DNA of 64,000 nt, from positions 62,001 through 126,000 of the forward strand of contig NZ_CAIJDP010000057.1 in NCBI RefSeq assembly GCF_903819435.1, given 5' to 3'. Both the position numbers and the translations under genes were made by a program. The number at the start of each line of letters is the position of its first letter. The first letter of the stretch is position 1. The DNA comes from Flavobacterium salmonis. Lineage in GTDB: Bacteria; Bacteroidota; Bacteroidia; Flavobacteriales; Flavobacteriaceae. The notes under the pieces are model-generated. The model saw only the letters and a program-made list of their open reading frames with translations, was not told the DNA's origin and made no database searches. Below, one piece after another: positions 18,641 to 26,925 of this stretch.

Positions 18641-19097
18641 AATATTTTAAATAACTTAAAAGCATAAATTAAGTCTAAAAAAAAGGAAGATTCTGCATTA
18701 ATTATAGTTTACTGCTGTTTTCAACCTAAAAAGTACCTTTTCCTTAATTACGAAATCGATTTCTTTATAAAGATTATGCAAATAATTATTTTTTTCAGAC
18801 AAACTTATTATAATTTGTTGGATTCTTCAATGCTAAAAAGTTTCTTTTAAGTAGTGCAATCAAAAAGAAGCAGGCTATAATTATACAAAGTTTTAAAAAA
18901 CGGAAATTACTTTTTAAAAATCACAACTATTTGAAAATTTAATATTTGCAATAAAAATCTTTCTAAACGGCGCTTTTAATTCATTCTGAAATAATGTTTT
19001 TAATCTAACACTCTTTATATTTTCCGGTCTTAAGCGAAAACGTAATAGTTTTTAAAAATATTATGCGTGCATAGTATAATTATTCCAAATTAAATTC
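18641..19097. other. Intergenic region between divergent pdhB and etfB
   Basis: The gap between pdhB and etfB is 538 bases in all. Apart from the two promoter elements at its ends, I see only AT-rich sequence without a convincing gene, tRNA or strong hairpin. Confidence 0.6.
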
Positions 19098-19105
19098 TAA
19101 ATTTG
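19098..19105 (+). promoter_or_regulatory. etfB promoter -7 element TAAATTTG
   Basis: A full TAnnTTTG match 33 bases upstream of the etfB ATG. Confidence 0.5.
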
Positions 19106-19138
19106 TAAAAGCATATTATAAATTCAAAATATATACTT

Positions 19139-19885
19139 ATGAAAATACTAGTTTGCATCAGCCATGTGCCTGATACTACTTCAAAAATCAACTTCTCCAA
19201 TGGTGACTCAGAATTTGATACCAATGGTGTACAATATGTAATTAATCCTAATGACGAGTTTGGTTTAACACGTGCAATTTGGTTTCAGGAACAACAAGGA
19301 GCTAACGTAACCGTTGTAAATGTAGGAGGTCCTGATACTGAACCAACTTTACGCAAAGCTTTGGCAATAGGTGCAAACGAAGCGATTCGTATAAATGCAA
19401 ACCCTACTGACGGATTTTTTGTTGCAAAACAATTGGCTGAAGTAATCAAAAATGGCGGATACGACTTAGTAATTGCCGGTAAAGAATCTTTAGATTATAA
19501 TGGCGGAATGGTTCCTGGAATGATTGCCGGAATTTTAGGTTCAAACTTCTTAAATTCCTGCACAAGTTTGACTGTTGATGGTAATAACGTAAAAGCAGTT
19601 CGTGAAATCGACGGTGGAAAAGAAACTGTAAGCACTACTCTTCCATTAATCATTGGAGGACAAAAAGGTCTTGTTGAAGAAAAAGATCTTCGTATTCCTA
19701 ACATGAGAGGAATTATGACAGCAAGAACAAAAGCCCTTACGATTCTTGAGCCTGTTGATGCGCCGATAAACACTAAGGCAGTGAAATTTGAAAAACCAGC
19801 TCCTAAGTCAGCAGTGAAATTAGTTCCTGCAGATAACTTAGATGAGCTAATCAATTTATTACACAACGAAGCAAAGGTGATTTAA
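19139..19885 (+). CDS. etfB: Electron transfer flavoprotein beta subunit
   Basis: A 248-residue subunit of the FAD/AMP-binding heterodimer that carries electrons from acyl-CoA dehydrogenases to the quinone pool. The start MKILVCISHVPDT and the segment VIAGKESLDYNGGMVPGMIAG are typical. The C-terminal region LRIPNMRGIMTARTK matches the family's recognition-loop area. The length is usual for EtfB. It is followed by etfA with a repeat-filled spacer of about 130 bases. Confidence 0.94.
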   Translation: MKILVCISHVPDTTSKINFSNGDSEFDTNGVQYVINPNDEFGLTRAIWFQEQQGANVTVVNVGGPDTEPTLRKALAIGANEAIRINANPTDGFFVAKQLAEVIKNGGYDLVIAGKESLDYNGGMVPGMIAGILGSNFLNSCTSLTVDGNNVKAVREIDGGKETVSTTLPLIIGGQKGLVEEKDLRIPNMRGIMTARTKALTILEPVDAPINTKAVKFEKPAPKSAVKLVPADNLDELINLLHNEAKVI

Positions 19886-19949
19886 GATATTTTATTGAAT
19901 GAATTAAGATTAACAATTTTTGATTTCAGATTTAAAATCAAAAATTTAG

Positions 19950-20012
19950 TTACTCTAAAATCGTTAATCACAAATCTAAAATCGTTAATCACAAATCTAA
20001 AATCTAAAATTA
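19950..20012 (+). repeat. Short direct repeats in the etfB-etfA spacer
   Basis: The phrase CTAAAATCGTTAATCACAAAT occurs twice in tandem with further partial units (ATCTAAAATCTAAAAT). The spacer is otherwise low in complexity and carries no gene. Confidence 0.7.
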
Positions 20013-20014
20013 TT

Positions 20015-20983
20015 ATGTCAATATTAATATATGCAGAATCTGCAGAAGGAAAATTTAAAAAAGTAGCTTTTGAATTGGCTTCTTATGCTAAAAAAGTAGC
20101 TGAGTCATTAGGCACTACTGTTACGGCTTTGGCTGTAAACATCAGTGATGTTAGCGAATTAGCTAAATACGGAGTTGATAAAGTTTTAAAAGTAAACAAT
20201 GAGAAATTAGCTGGCTTTACAGCGAAAGCTTACGCTGATGTAATTAAACAGGCAGCTCAAAAAGAAGCCACTAAATTAGTTTTGCTTTCTTCAACAACAG
20301 ACAGTATTTATCTTTCATCATTGGTAGCCGTTTCTTTAGAGGCCGGTTTTGCTTCAAATGTGGTTGGATTACCAGTTAGTACAGCTCCTTTTCAGGTAAA
20401 AAGAAATGCTTTTTCAAACAAAGCTTTCAACATCACAGAAATTAGCACAGATATTAAGGTTCTTGGACTTGCTAAAAACTCTTACGGAATTTTTGAAAGT
20501 ACAGAATCTGCAACAGAAGAAGATTTTAATCCTACAATTGGAGATAACGATTTTGGTGTAAAAGTAGAATCTGTCGAAAAAGTAAGCGGTAAAGTTTCAA
20601 TAGCTGACGCAGATATAGTAGTTTCCGGAGGGCGCGGATTAAAGGGTCCTGAAAACTGGGGATTAATTGAAGATTTAGCTGCAGTTTTAGGAGCCGCAAC
20701 TGCATGCTCTAAACCAGTTTCTGATTTAGGATGGAGACCTCACAGTGAACACGTTGGACAAACAGGCAAGCCAGTTGCCACAAATTTATATATTGCAGTT
20801 GGAATTTCCGGAGCTATCCAGCATATCGCAGGTATCAACTCATCAAAAGTAAAAGTGGTTATAAATAGTGATCCCGAAGCTCCTTTCTTTAAAGTAGCGG
20901 ATTATGGTATAGTTGGAGACGCATTTGAAATCGTGCCAAATTTAATTGAGAAATTAAAAGCTTTTAAAGCACAGCATTCATAA
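20015..20983 (+). CDS. etfA: Electron transfer flavoprotein alpha subunit
   Basis: A 322-residue partner of EtfB. The start MSILIYAESAEGKFKK is the usual N-terminus, so the ATG at 20015 is chosen; the longer frame upstream only translates the spacer repeats. The C-terminal FAD-binding domain has VVSGGRGLKGPENWGLIEDLA, then GRPHSEHVGQTGKPV-like and GISGAIQHIAG segments. A strong terminator follows. Confidence 0.95.
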   Translation: MSILIYAESAEGKFKKVAFELASYAKKVAESLGTTVTALAVNISDVSELAKYGVDKVLKVNNEKLAGFTAKAYADVIKQAAQKEATKLVLLSSTTDSIYLSSLVAVSLEAGFASNVVGLPVSTAPFQVKRNAFSNKAFNITEISTDIKVLGLAKNSYGIFESTESATEEDFNPTIGDNDFGVKVESVEKVSGKVSIADADIVVSGGRGLKGPENWGLIEDLAAVLGAATACSKPVSDLGWRPHSEHVGQTGKPVATNLYIAVGISGAIQHIAGINSSKVKVVINSDPEAPFFKVADYGIVGDAFEIVPNLIEKLKAFKAQHS

Positions 20984-21007
20984 TTTAAAAATCTCTATAA
21001 AAATATA

Positions 21008-21055
21008 GCCACCTAAAAACAAGATAATTGTATCTTTGCTTTAGGTGGCTTTTTT
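21008..21055 (+). terminator. Terminator of etfBA
   Basis: Stem GCCACCTAAA/TTTAGGTGGC followed by six T. The 22-base loop contains TATCTTTG, which also fits the promoter -7 consensus, so a promoter for the next gene could lie inside the terminator loop. Confidence 0.8.
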
Positions 21056-21145
21056 GTTCCATATTTTTTGATTAAAATTGCACCTTTATTTCGAATCAAA
21101 AAAAGTATTAAAATGAGGTACTAAGTGCCTTTTTTACAAACATAT

Positions 21146-21769
21146 ATGAGTCTAGTAAAACTATCAATAAAAGGAATTTCATACAGTCAAACTCAAAATG
21201 GCGCTTATGCCTTAATTTTGAACGAAGTCGATGGCGAAAGAAAATTACCAATTGTTATTGGTGCTTTTGAAGCCCAGTCAATCGCTATTGCATTAGAAAA
21301 AGAAATTAAACCTCCTCGCCCATTAACACATGATTTATTCAAAAATTTCGCTGAAAGATTTGATATCGTTGTAAAGCAAGTCATTATTCACAAATTAGTT
21401 GACGGTGTCTTTTATTCAAGTTTAATTTGCGAAAGAGATAAAATCGAAGAAATTATTGATGCAAGAACATCTGATGCAATTGCTTTAGCATTGAGGTTTA
21501 GCGCTCCAATTTTTACTTATAAAAATATTTTAGATAAAGCAGGAATTTATTTGAAATCGAATACTGCTGACGCTGATCAGGGTTCTCAGGAACTTGATGA
21601 TGTACTTTCTAATCCCGAAACTTTTGGGCATGAAGAAGAAACCAATCAATCCGGAGATGTTTATGCTAAACACAGTTTACAAGAGCTAAACGAACTTTTA
21701 GATCAGGCCGTTTCTCAGGAAGATTATGAAAAAGCAGCAAAAATCAGAGACGAAATTTCAAGAAGATAA
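21146..21769 (+). CDS. Bifunctional nuclease family protein (DUF151) with UVR motif
   Basis: A 207-residue cytoplasmic protein. The bifunctional nuclease domain (DUF151) covers about residues 1-135 (LPIVIGAFEAQSIAIALE, DARTSDAIALALR). The C-terminal 30 residues form a UvrB/UvrC-type motif (QEDYEKAAKIRDEI). The ATG at 21146 is preferred to the GTG at 21125 because the family starts there (MSLVKLSIKGIS). Members have DNase/RNase activity in plants; the bacterial role is unclear. Confidence 0.88.
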   Translation: MSLVKLSIKGISYSQTQNGAYALILNEVDGERKLPIVIGAFEAQSIAIALEKEIKPPRPLTHDLFKNFAERFDIVVKQVIIHKLVDGVFYSSLICERDKIEEIIDARTSDAIALALRFSAPIFTYKNILDKAGIYLKSNTADADQGSQELDDVLSNPETFGHEEETNQSGDVYAKHSLQELNELLDQAVSQEDYEKAAKIRDEISRR

Positions 21770-21774
21770 TTTTA

Positions 21775-21885
21775 AGGCTATAAGCCATAAGCTTTAGGCA
21801 ATAAGCTTAAAGCACAAAACATAAAAAAACAAGCTAAAAGCAATTAGGAAAAAGCCTAAAGCTTACGGCTTAAAGCTTAAAGCAA
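21775..21885 (+). repeat. Palindromic short-word repeat upstream of thyA
   Basis: The spacer is built from AAGCTTAAAGC-like words. Its ends can pair: ATAAGCTTTAGGC near 21796-21810 against GCCTAAAGCTTA near 21853-21864. No gene is present. Confidence 0.6.
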
Positions 21886-21887
21886 TC

Positions 21888-22739
21888 ATGAAACAATACT
21901 TAGACCTGGTAAAACACGTTTTAGAAAACGGCAATCAAAAAGGTGACCGAACCGGAACCGGAACTAAAAGCGTCTTTGGCTACCAGATGCGTTTTGATTT
22001 AAGCGAAGGCTTTCCAATGGTCACAACCAAAAAATTACACTTAAAGTCAATTATTTATGAATTGCTTTGGTTTTTAAAAGGAGATACTAATATCAAATAC
22101 CTCCAGGAAAACGGAGTAAAAATATGGGATGCCTGGGCAGACTCAAATGGTGATTTAGGACCGGTTTACGGGCATCAATGGCGCAATTGGAACAGCGAGG
22201 AAATCGATCAGATTTCTGAGTTAATTACCGAGTTAAAAACAAATCCAAACAGCCGAAGAATGTTAGTTTCGGCATGGAATCCATCAGTTCTTCCGGATAC
22301 TAAAAAATCATTTGAGGAAAATGTAGCAAACAATAAAGCTGCCTTACCTCCCTGCCATGCCTTTTTTCAGTTTTATGTAAGCAGTCCGGATCTCGAAAAA
22401 GGTGAAACAAAAGGAAAATTATCCTGTCAATTGTACCAACGAAGTGCTGATATCTTTTTAGGCGTTCCTTTTAATATTGCTTCTTATGCTTTATTGACCA
22501 TGATGATTGCCCAGGTTTGCGATTTAGAATATGGTGAATTTATTCATACTTTTGGTGACGTCCACATTTACAACAATCATTTCGAACAACTGGAATTGCA
22601 ATTAACACGTGAACCAAAACCATTACCAAAAATGATTTTAAATCCTGAGATTAAAAACATCTTTGATTTTGATTATAATGATTTTACACTTTTAGATTAC
22701 GAACCACACGCGGGAATAAAAGGAAGTGTTGCTGTATAG
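21888..22739 (+). CDS. thyA: Thymidylate synthase
   Basis: A 283-residue enzyme that converts dUMP to dTMP using methylene-tetrahydrofolate. The catalytic cysteine is C156 in [10 protein letters not shown]. Other family motifs are [22 protein letters not shown] and [23 protein letters not shown]. It is slightly longer than E. coli ThyA because of insertions before the catalytic cysteine and at [12 protein letters not shown]. folA lies about 930 bases downstream on the same strand, although with a terminator and an opposing gene between them. Confidence 0.97.
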   Translation: MKQYLDLVKHVLENGNQKGDRTGTGTKSVFGYQMRFDLSEGFPMVTTKKLHLKSIIYELLWFLKGDTNIKYLQENGVKIWDAWADSNGDLGPVYGHQWRNWNSEEIDQISELITELKTNPNSRRMLVSAWNPSVLPDTKKSFEENVANNKAALPPCHAFFQFYVSSPDLEKGETKGKLSCQLYQRSADIFLGVPFNIASYALLTMMIAQVCDLEYGEFIHTFGDVHIYNNHFEQLELQLTREPKPLPKMILNPEIKNIFDFDYNDFTLLDYEPHAGIKGSVAV

Positions 22740-22749
22740 TTTTATAAAA

Positions 22750-22778
22750 AAATCCGCTTAAATTTAAGCGGATTTTTT
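22750..22778. terminator. Bidirectional terminator between thyA and the CBM48 gene
   Basis: Stem AAATCCGCTTA/TAAGCGGATTT with A and T runs on both sides, placed between converging genes. Confidence 0.85.
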
Positions 22779-23074
22779 TATAAAACTAAAACACTATTTT
22801 CACTTCCTGCAAAATCATTCCATCTGTATGAATCTGCTTCAGGATCATTCACATACAATCCATCAATTACATACTTAAACTCATAAATAGCATCTTTTAC
22901 CAAGTCATAAGTAGCTTTAAAAGTTCCGTTTTTTAGTTTACTCAAAGTTCCTTCCTCTATGTTCCAGTTATTAAAATCTCCTACCACAGCTACAGAATCA
23001 GCATCTTTGGCATCAATTGAAAATGTAACTTTCACAACTGGTTTAGTTTTTACAAATTGCTTTTTTAAAGACAT
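22778..23074 (-). CDS. Small glycogen-binding-like (CBM48/isoamylase N-terminal) protein
   Basis: A 98-residue protein that is nearly a single early-set domain: VTFSIDAKDADSVAVVGDFNNWN and YEFKYVIDGLYVNDPEADSY match the CBM48/AMPK-beta carbohydrate-binding fold. The start at 23074 (MSLKKQFVKTKP) is preferred because the upstream extension has no family resemblance. It probably binds glycogen or a related glucan. No catalytic domain is attached and no glycogen enzyme is adjacent. Confidence 0.8.
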   Translation of the reverse strand: MSLKKQFVKTKPVVKVTFSIDAKDADSVAVVGDFNNWNIEEGTLSKLKNGTFKATYDLVKDAIYEFKYVIDGLYVNDPEADSYRWNDFAGSENSVLVL

Positions 23075-23313
23075 AACAGTTTCATTTTTAGGTTTATACC
23101 TCAAAGTTCGCGAATTCAGTTCAGTAAACAATGCCTATCGATATGATTTATCATTCTGGCAATTAGAAACATTTTTTTTTACAATATCCCTATTTTAAAG
23201 CCTTAAAATTTTTGAATTCGGATTTATCGCCAATTTTGAAGCAAATATTATTTATTGAAAATAGTGAGTTCTCAAAATAAATTATAACTTTATATTCTAA
23301 TTTTTAATAATTT

Positions 23314-23658
23314 ATGGAAAAAGAAGTGCACGAACAATACGAATATGCCCGTAAAAGAATTAGACAAAAAAAAGTATTATATTTTCATTTTGTACTTTTT
23401 CTGTTAGGAAGTTTATTCTTATTTGTTGCTGATGTTTTTTTTGGATTACGTATTGGTGAAGAAAAAAATTGGTGTATTTGGATCATTACATTATGGTTTT
23501 TTATTTTTATTTTGCACTTCATAAAAATTTACATAACCGATAGATTTATGAATAAAAAATGGGAAAGAGAGCAGATCGAACGCTTAGTTTCACTTCAGCA
23601 AAAGAGAATCAATCAATTAGAATCTTCCATAAGTGAAACTCTTGAAAATAATATTTAG
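23314..23658 (+). CDS. 2TM domain membrane protein
   Basis: A 114-residue protein with two hydrophobic helices (about residues 22-43 and 53-73) and a charged C-terminal coiled-coil-like tail (QIERLVSLQQKRINQLE). This matches the 2TM domain family, common in Bacteroidota and sometimes fused to regulators. The function is unknown. It ends 12 bases before folA and is probably cotranscribed with it. Confidence 0.75.
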   Translation: MEKEVHEQYEYARKRIRQKKVLYFHFVLFLLGSLFLFVADVFFGLRIGEEKNWCIWIITLWFFIFILHFIKIYITDRFMNKKWEREQIERLVSLQQKRINQLESSISETLENNI

Positions 23659-23670
23659 TTTTAATATACT

Positions 23671-24153
23671 ATGCTTATAATGATAGCGGCCGTTGCCGAA
23701 AACAATGCCTTGGGAAAAAAAAACAAATTAGTCTGGCATCTCCCAAATGATTTTAAAAGATTCAAATCTCTTACGACCAATCACCATATTATAATGGGGA
23801 GAAAAACTTTTGAAAGTTTCCCGAAACCGTTACCAAACAGGACGCATATTGTAATATCCCGTCAGGAAAATTACAACCCAGGAGGTTGTATTGTGGTTGA
23901 CAGTATTGAAAAAGCAATTGCACTATGCCCAGAAAACGAAGACTCATATATTATAGGAGGAGGAGAAATTTATACTTTAGGATTACAGTATGCTGATATA
24001 ATAGAAATAACACGCGTACATCATACTTTTGACGCTGATGCCTTTTTCCCTAAATTTAATGAAAGGGAATGGCAATTGGTAGAATCCGAAGAAAACTTCA
24101 AAGATGACACCCATCTTTATGACTATACGTATGAAACGTATATCAAAAAATAA
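23671..24153 (+). CDS. folA: Dihydrofolate reductase
   Basis: A 160-residue enzyme that regenerates tetrahydrofolate from the dihydrofolate made by ThyA. The NADPH/substrate region IAAVAENNALGKKNKLVWHLPNDFKRFK includes the proton-donor carboxylate D27-equivalent in LPNDFKRF. Further motifs are IIMGRKTFESFPKPLPNRTHIVIS and YIIGGGEIY. Nearby thyA gives a complete thymidylate cycle pair. A terminator follows directly. Confidence 0.96.
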   Translation: MLIMIAAVAENNALGKKNKLVWHLPNDFKRFKSLTTNHHIIMGRKTFESFPKPLPNRTHIVISRQENYNPGGCIVVDSIEKAIALCPENEDSYIIGGGEIYTLGLQYADIIEITRVHHTFDADAFFPKFNEREWQLVESEENFKDDTHLYDYTYETYIKK

Positions 24154-24186
24154 AAAAACATCCTCAATTTCTTGAGGATGTTTTTA
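24153..24186 (+). terminator. Terminator of folA
   Basis: Stem CATCCTCAA/TTGAGGATG followed by five T, beginning at the stop codon of folA. Confidence 0.85.
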
Positions 24187-24213
24187 TTTAAATCCAATGA
24201 TTAGAGCAATGAC

Positions 24214-24531
24214 CTACTCCTGAAACAATATTTGATAACATAAAATAAAAATTACAAATATTAAAAATACTCCGGAAAGGAATATGATAACATTTGATAT
24301 TTTTTGAGAGTACATCTCAAAAAAACCCTTAATACCAAATACCACGAAGGTACTAAAGGCAAAGAAAATTAAAATTTCCAAAAACAAATTTAATCCTAAG
24401 AACGTATTTTGCACTTTAAATATAATACTGCTCTCAAAAACAGTACTTTCAAAACAGCTTACAAGAACAAATGAGATGCTAAGCGCAAGGAGCACCCATT
24501 TGATTTGGGTCATTGTATCTCTATTTATCAT
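24214..24531 (-). CDS. Small membrane protein of unknown function
   Basis: About 105 residues from the ATG at 24531, or 99 from a second ATG at 24513. Three hydrophobic segments are visible: around WVLLALSISFVLVSC, NLFLEILIFFAFSTFVVFGI, and NVIIFLSGVFLIFVIFILCY. The longer upstream frame to 24657 looks less protein-like and is left out. I do not recognise a family. It is transcribed toward the folA terminator and diverges from menG. Confidence 0.5.
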   Translation of the reverse strand: MINRDTMTQIKWVLLALSISFVLVSCFESTVFESSIIFKVQNTFLGLNLFLEILIFFAFSTFVVFGIKGFFEMYSQKISNVIIFLSGVFLIFVIFILCYQILFQE

Positions 24532-24678
24532 TGAAAAAATATTAACATTTTTACAGATGCTAAATTGACCAATAAATACTTTACCTACAATACCCACTTT
24601 TAGTGATTTTATAACCAAGTCTGAAAAAACATTTTCTATCGTAATTGAGAAACACAATTGCAGTTAAATACTTTATGT

Positions 24679-24686
24679 TATATTTG
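24679..24686 (+). promoter_or_regulatory. menG promoter -7 element TATATTTG
   Basis: A full TAnnTTTG match ending 14 bases before the menG ATG, so the leader is very short. Confidence 0.55.
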
Positions 24687-24700
24687 CGTAAATAAAAAAA

Positions 24701-25432
24701 ATGTCTGAAAAAATAACTCCGTACAAAAACTCAACATTAGGCAAAAAAGAACAAGTTGCACAAATGTTTGACACTATATCAGGAAACTACGATAATTTAA
24801 ATCGTGTAATTTCGTTTGGAATAGATGTAAAATGGCGTAAAAAAGTTTTGAAAATAGTTTCTGATTCAAAACCAAAAATTATACTTGACATTGCTACTGG
24901 AACCGGAGATCTTGCCATTTTGATGGCACAAAGTAATGCCGAAAAAATTATTGGCCTAGATATTTCAGCCGGAATGCTTGAAGTTGGCAGAAAAAAAGTA
25001 GAAGAAAAAAAACTTTCAAACAGAATTGAATTAGTCTTAGCTGATTCTGAAAATATGCCTTTTGAGGATAATTACTTTGATGCCATAACTGTTAGTTTTG
25101 GTGTTAGAAATTTTGAGAATTTAGAAAAAGGCTTTGCCGAAATTTTAAGAGTTTTAAAACCAAATGGTGTATTTGTAATTTTAGAAACTTCAGTTCCTGT
25201 TAAAACACCTTATAAACAAGGATATCGTTTTTACACCAAAAATATACTTCCAATTATCGGAAAATTATTCTCCAAAGATAATTCAGCTTATGGATATTTA
25301 TCAGAATCCGCAGCTGCTTTTCCTTATGGAGAAGCTTTGAACAATATTTTGAGAAAAATTGGGTTTATAGATGTTGTGGCAATGCCGCAAACTTTTGGTG
25401 TAGCAACCCTATATTCTGCTTCTAAAAAATAG
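24701..25432 (+). CDS. menG: Demethylmenaquinone methyltransferase
   Basis: A 243-residue SAM-dependent methyltransferase that performs the C-methylation in menaquinone synthesis (UbiE/MenG family). The SAM-binding motif is [12 protein letters not shown] near residue 65, followed by [10 protein letters not shown]. Family signatures are [20 protein letters not shown] and [25 protein letters not shown]. It is one base apart from porT, so they form an operon. As the quinone of Flavobacterium is menaquinone, menG is preferred over ubiE. Confidence 0.94.
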   Translation: MSEKITPYKNSTLGKKEQVAQMFDTISGNYDNLNRVISFGIDVKWRKKVLKIVSDSKPKIILDIATGTGDLAILMAQSNAEKIIGLDISAGMLEVGRKKVEEKKLSNRIELVLADSENMPFEDNYFDAITVSFGVRNFENLEKGFAEILRVLKPNGVFVILETSVPVKTPYKQGYRFYTKNILPIIGKLFSKDNSAYGYLSESAAAFPYGEALNNILRKIGFIDVVAMPQTFGVATLYSASKK

Positions 25433-25433
25433 T

Positions 25434-26150
25434 ATGAAAAAAACAGTAATCTTAATTTTATTAGTATTATCGACACAGGGATATTCTCAATTTGCTAAAA
25501 GTATGTTTAGCAAAGACCCTATTATTAACCTGGAAAACTGGCAAAAACAACGCCTATACTTTGGGTATTATTTAGGTTTTAACAGCTTTGATTTCAAATT
25601 TGATTACAAAGAAGTCGTACAGGATATCCAGGTAAAAAAAACAACAGGGTTTAATGTTGGGGTTGTCGCAGATTTAAGATTGCAGGAATACATCAATTTA
25701 CGTTTTGAACCAGGTTTGTACTATACAAAACGAGATTTACATTTTGCTAATTTCACTTCAGAAAATGATTATTTAAGAGAAGTTAACAGTACTTACATTC
25801 ATTTTCCTTTGTTATTGAAATTTTCAGCTTTACGCACCGGAAATATACGCCCGTTTTTAACAGGAGGACTTTCTACAACTTTAAATTTATCCAGTAATTC
25901 AAAATCCAGAGATGATAATTTCGAAGGTACATTTAGAGCAAAAACCTGGAGTTCTGCTTATGAAATTGGTTTCGGTATAGATATCTTCTCAGAGTATTTT
26001 ATTTTTTCGCCATCTATCAGGGGTATGTTTGGCATAACGGATGAATTAATCAGGGACAATAAAACACCTGAAAATCCAAATAGTCCCTGGACAGACAACA
26101 TAGATTCTATGAAATCGAGAGCAATTTTAATAAATTTTACTTTTCATTAA
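25434..26150 (+). CDS. porT: Type IX secretion system outer-membrane protein PorT/SprT
   Basis: A 238-residue exported protein with signal peptide MKKTVILILLVLSTQGYSQ and a small beta-barrel pattern ending in a terminal aromatic region (AILINFTFH). The start FAKSMFSKDPIINLENWQKQRLYFGYYLG fits PorT, called SprT in gliding flavobacteria, a T9SS component needed for secretion of gliding adhesins and enzymes. The position just after menG is also the usual flavobacterial arrangement. The barrel prediction is from strand pattern only. Confidence 0.88.
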   Translation: MKKTVILILLVLSTQGYSQFAKSMFSKDPIINLENWQKQRLYFGYYLGFNSFDFKFDYKEVVQDIQVKKTTGFNVGVVADLRLQEYINLRFEPGLYYTKRDLHFANFTSENDYLREVNSTYIHFPLLLKFSALRTGNIRPFLTGGLSTTLNLSSNSKSRDDNFEGTFRAKTWSSAYEIGFGIDIFSEYFIFSPSIRGMFGITDELIRDNKTPENPNSPWTDNIDSMKSRAILINFTFH

Positions 26151-26159
26151 AACAAAAGC

Positions 26160-26888
26160 TTAACAATTTCGTTTAAACTCACTAAGAACAATAGCGGTGG
26201 CGGTGGCTACATTTAAACTTTCAGTTTTTTGTAGTGTCCCAAATCTGGGAATTGTGAGTCGGCTTGTTACCATTTTTTCAATCTCTGCTGAAATACCATT
26301 GGCTTCATTACCCATAATAATGATTCCGTTTTGAGGCAATACAGATTGATAAATATTTTCACCATTCATAAAAGTTCCAAAAACAGGCAATTTTGCGTTT
26401 GTTATAAAAGATTTCAAATCAACATAATTAACATTTACTCTTGTAATAGACCCCATTGTGGCCTGAACTACTTTAGGATTGTAAATATCAACTGTCTCTT
26501 TTGAGCAAATAATTTGTTGAATTCCAAACCAGTCGCAAAGCCTTAAAATGGTTCCTAAATTTCCCGGATCACGTATATCGTCTAAAGCTACAATTAAGCC
26601 TGAGTCGATTATAGAATTTTCGGCAGGAATTTTGAATACAGCCAAACATGTATTTGGAGTTGACAAAGCGCTTATTTTTTTAAGTTCTTGTTCAGTAATA
26701 GAAACACGTTTTGAAAACGCAACTGTTTCAAAATCATTTTGTGTGGTAAATAAATGCTCTAATTCAAAATTGGATTGCAACAATTCCTGAATTACTTTTA
26801 TTCCTTCAGCAAAAAATAATTGATTAGCAAAACGTTGCTTTTTTTGATGTAAACCTGATATAAGTTTTATTTGGTTTTTACTAATCAT
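26160..26888 (-). CDS. SpoU/TrmH family RNA 2'-O-methyltransferase
   Basis: A 242-residue SPOUT methyltransferase that methylates ribose in rRNA or tRNA. The N-terminal substrate-binding domain (FFAEGIKVIQELL) precedes the catalytic domain with motif 1 DIRDPGNLGTILRLCDWFG, motif 2 IIIMGNEANGIS and motif 3 IPRFGTLQKTESLNVATATAIVL. The family usually has IPM near the start of motif 3; here it is IPRFG. The exact target cannot be decided. It diverges from tamL with only 37 bases between. Confidence 0.9.
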   Translation of the reverse strand: MISKNQIKLISGLHQKKQRFANQLFFAEGIKVIQELLQSNFELEHLFTTQNDFETVAFSKRVSITEQELKKISALSTPNTCLAVFKIPAENSIIDSGLIVALDDIRDPGNLGTILRLCDWFGIQQIICSKETVDIYNPKVVQATMGSITRVNVNYVDLKSFITNAKLPVFGTFMNGENIYQSVLPQNGIIIMGNEANGISAEIEKMVTSRLTIPRFGTLQKTESLNVATATAIVLSEFKRNC

Positions 26889-26897
26889 AAAATAATG

Positions 26898-26905
26898 TAC
26901 TTTTG
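26898..26905 (+). promoter_or_regulatory. tamL promoter -7 element TACTTTTG
   Basis: A full TAnnTTTG match 20 bases before the TTG start codon of tamL. It also begins only 10 bases from the divergent methyltransferase start. Confidence 0.55.
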
Positions 26906-26925
26906 AATTAAATATTTAAAAACAC

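Noticed and set aside
19895..20014. Extended EtfA N-terminus
   Set aside because: The extension only translates the AATCTAAA repeats; family members begin at MSILIYAES.
21775..21885. tRNA or small RNA gene upstream of thyA
   Set aside because: The pairing comes from short repeated words; there is no cloverleaf, anticodon arm or T-loop sequence.
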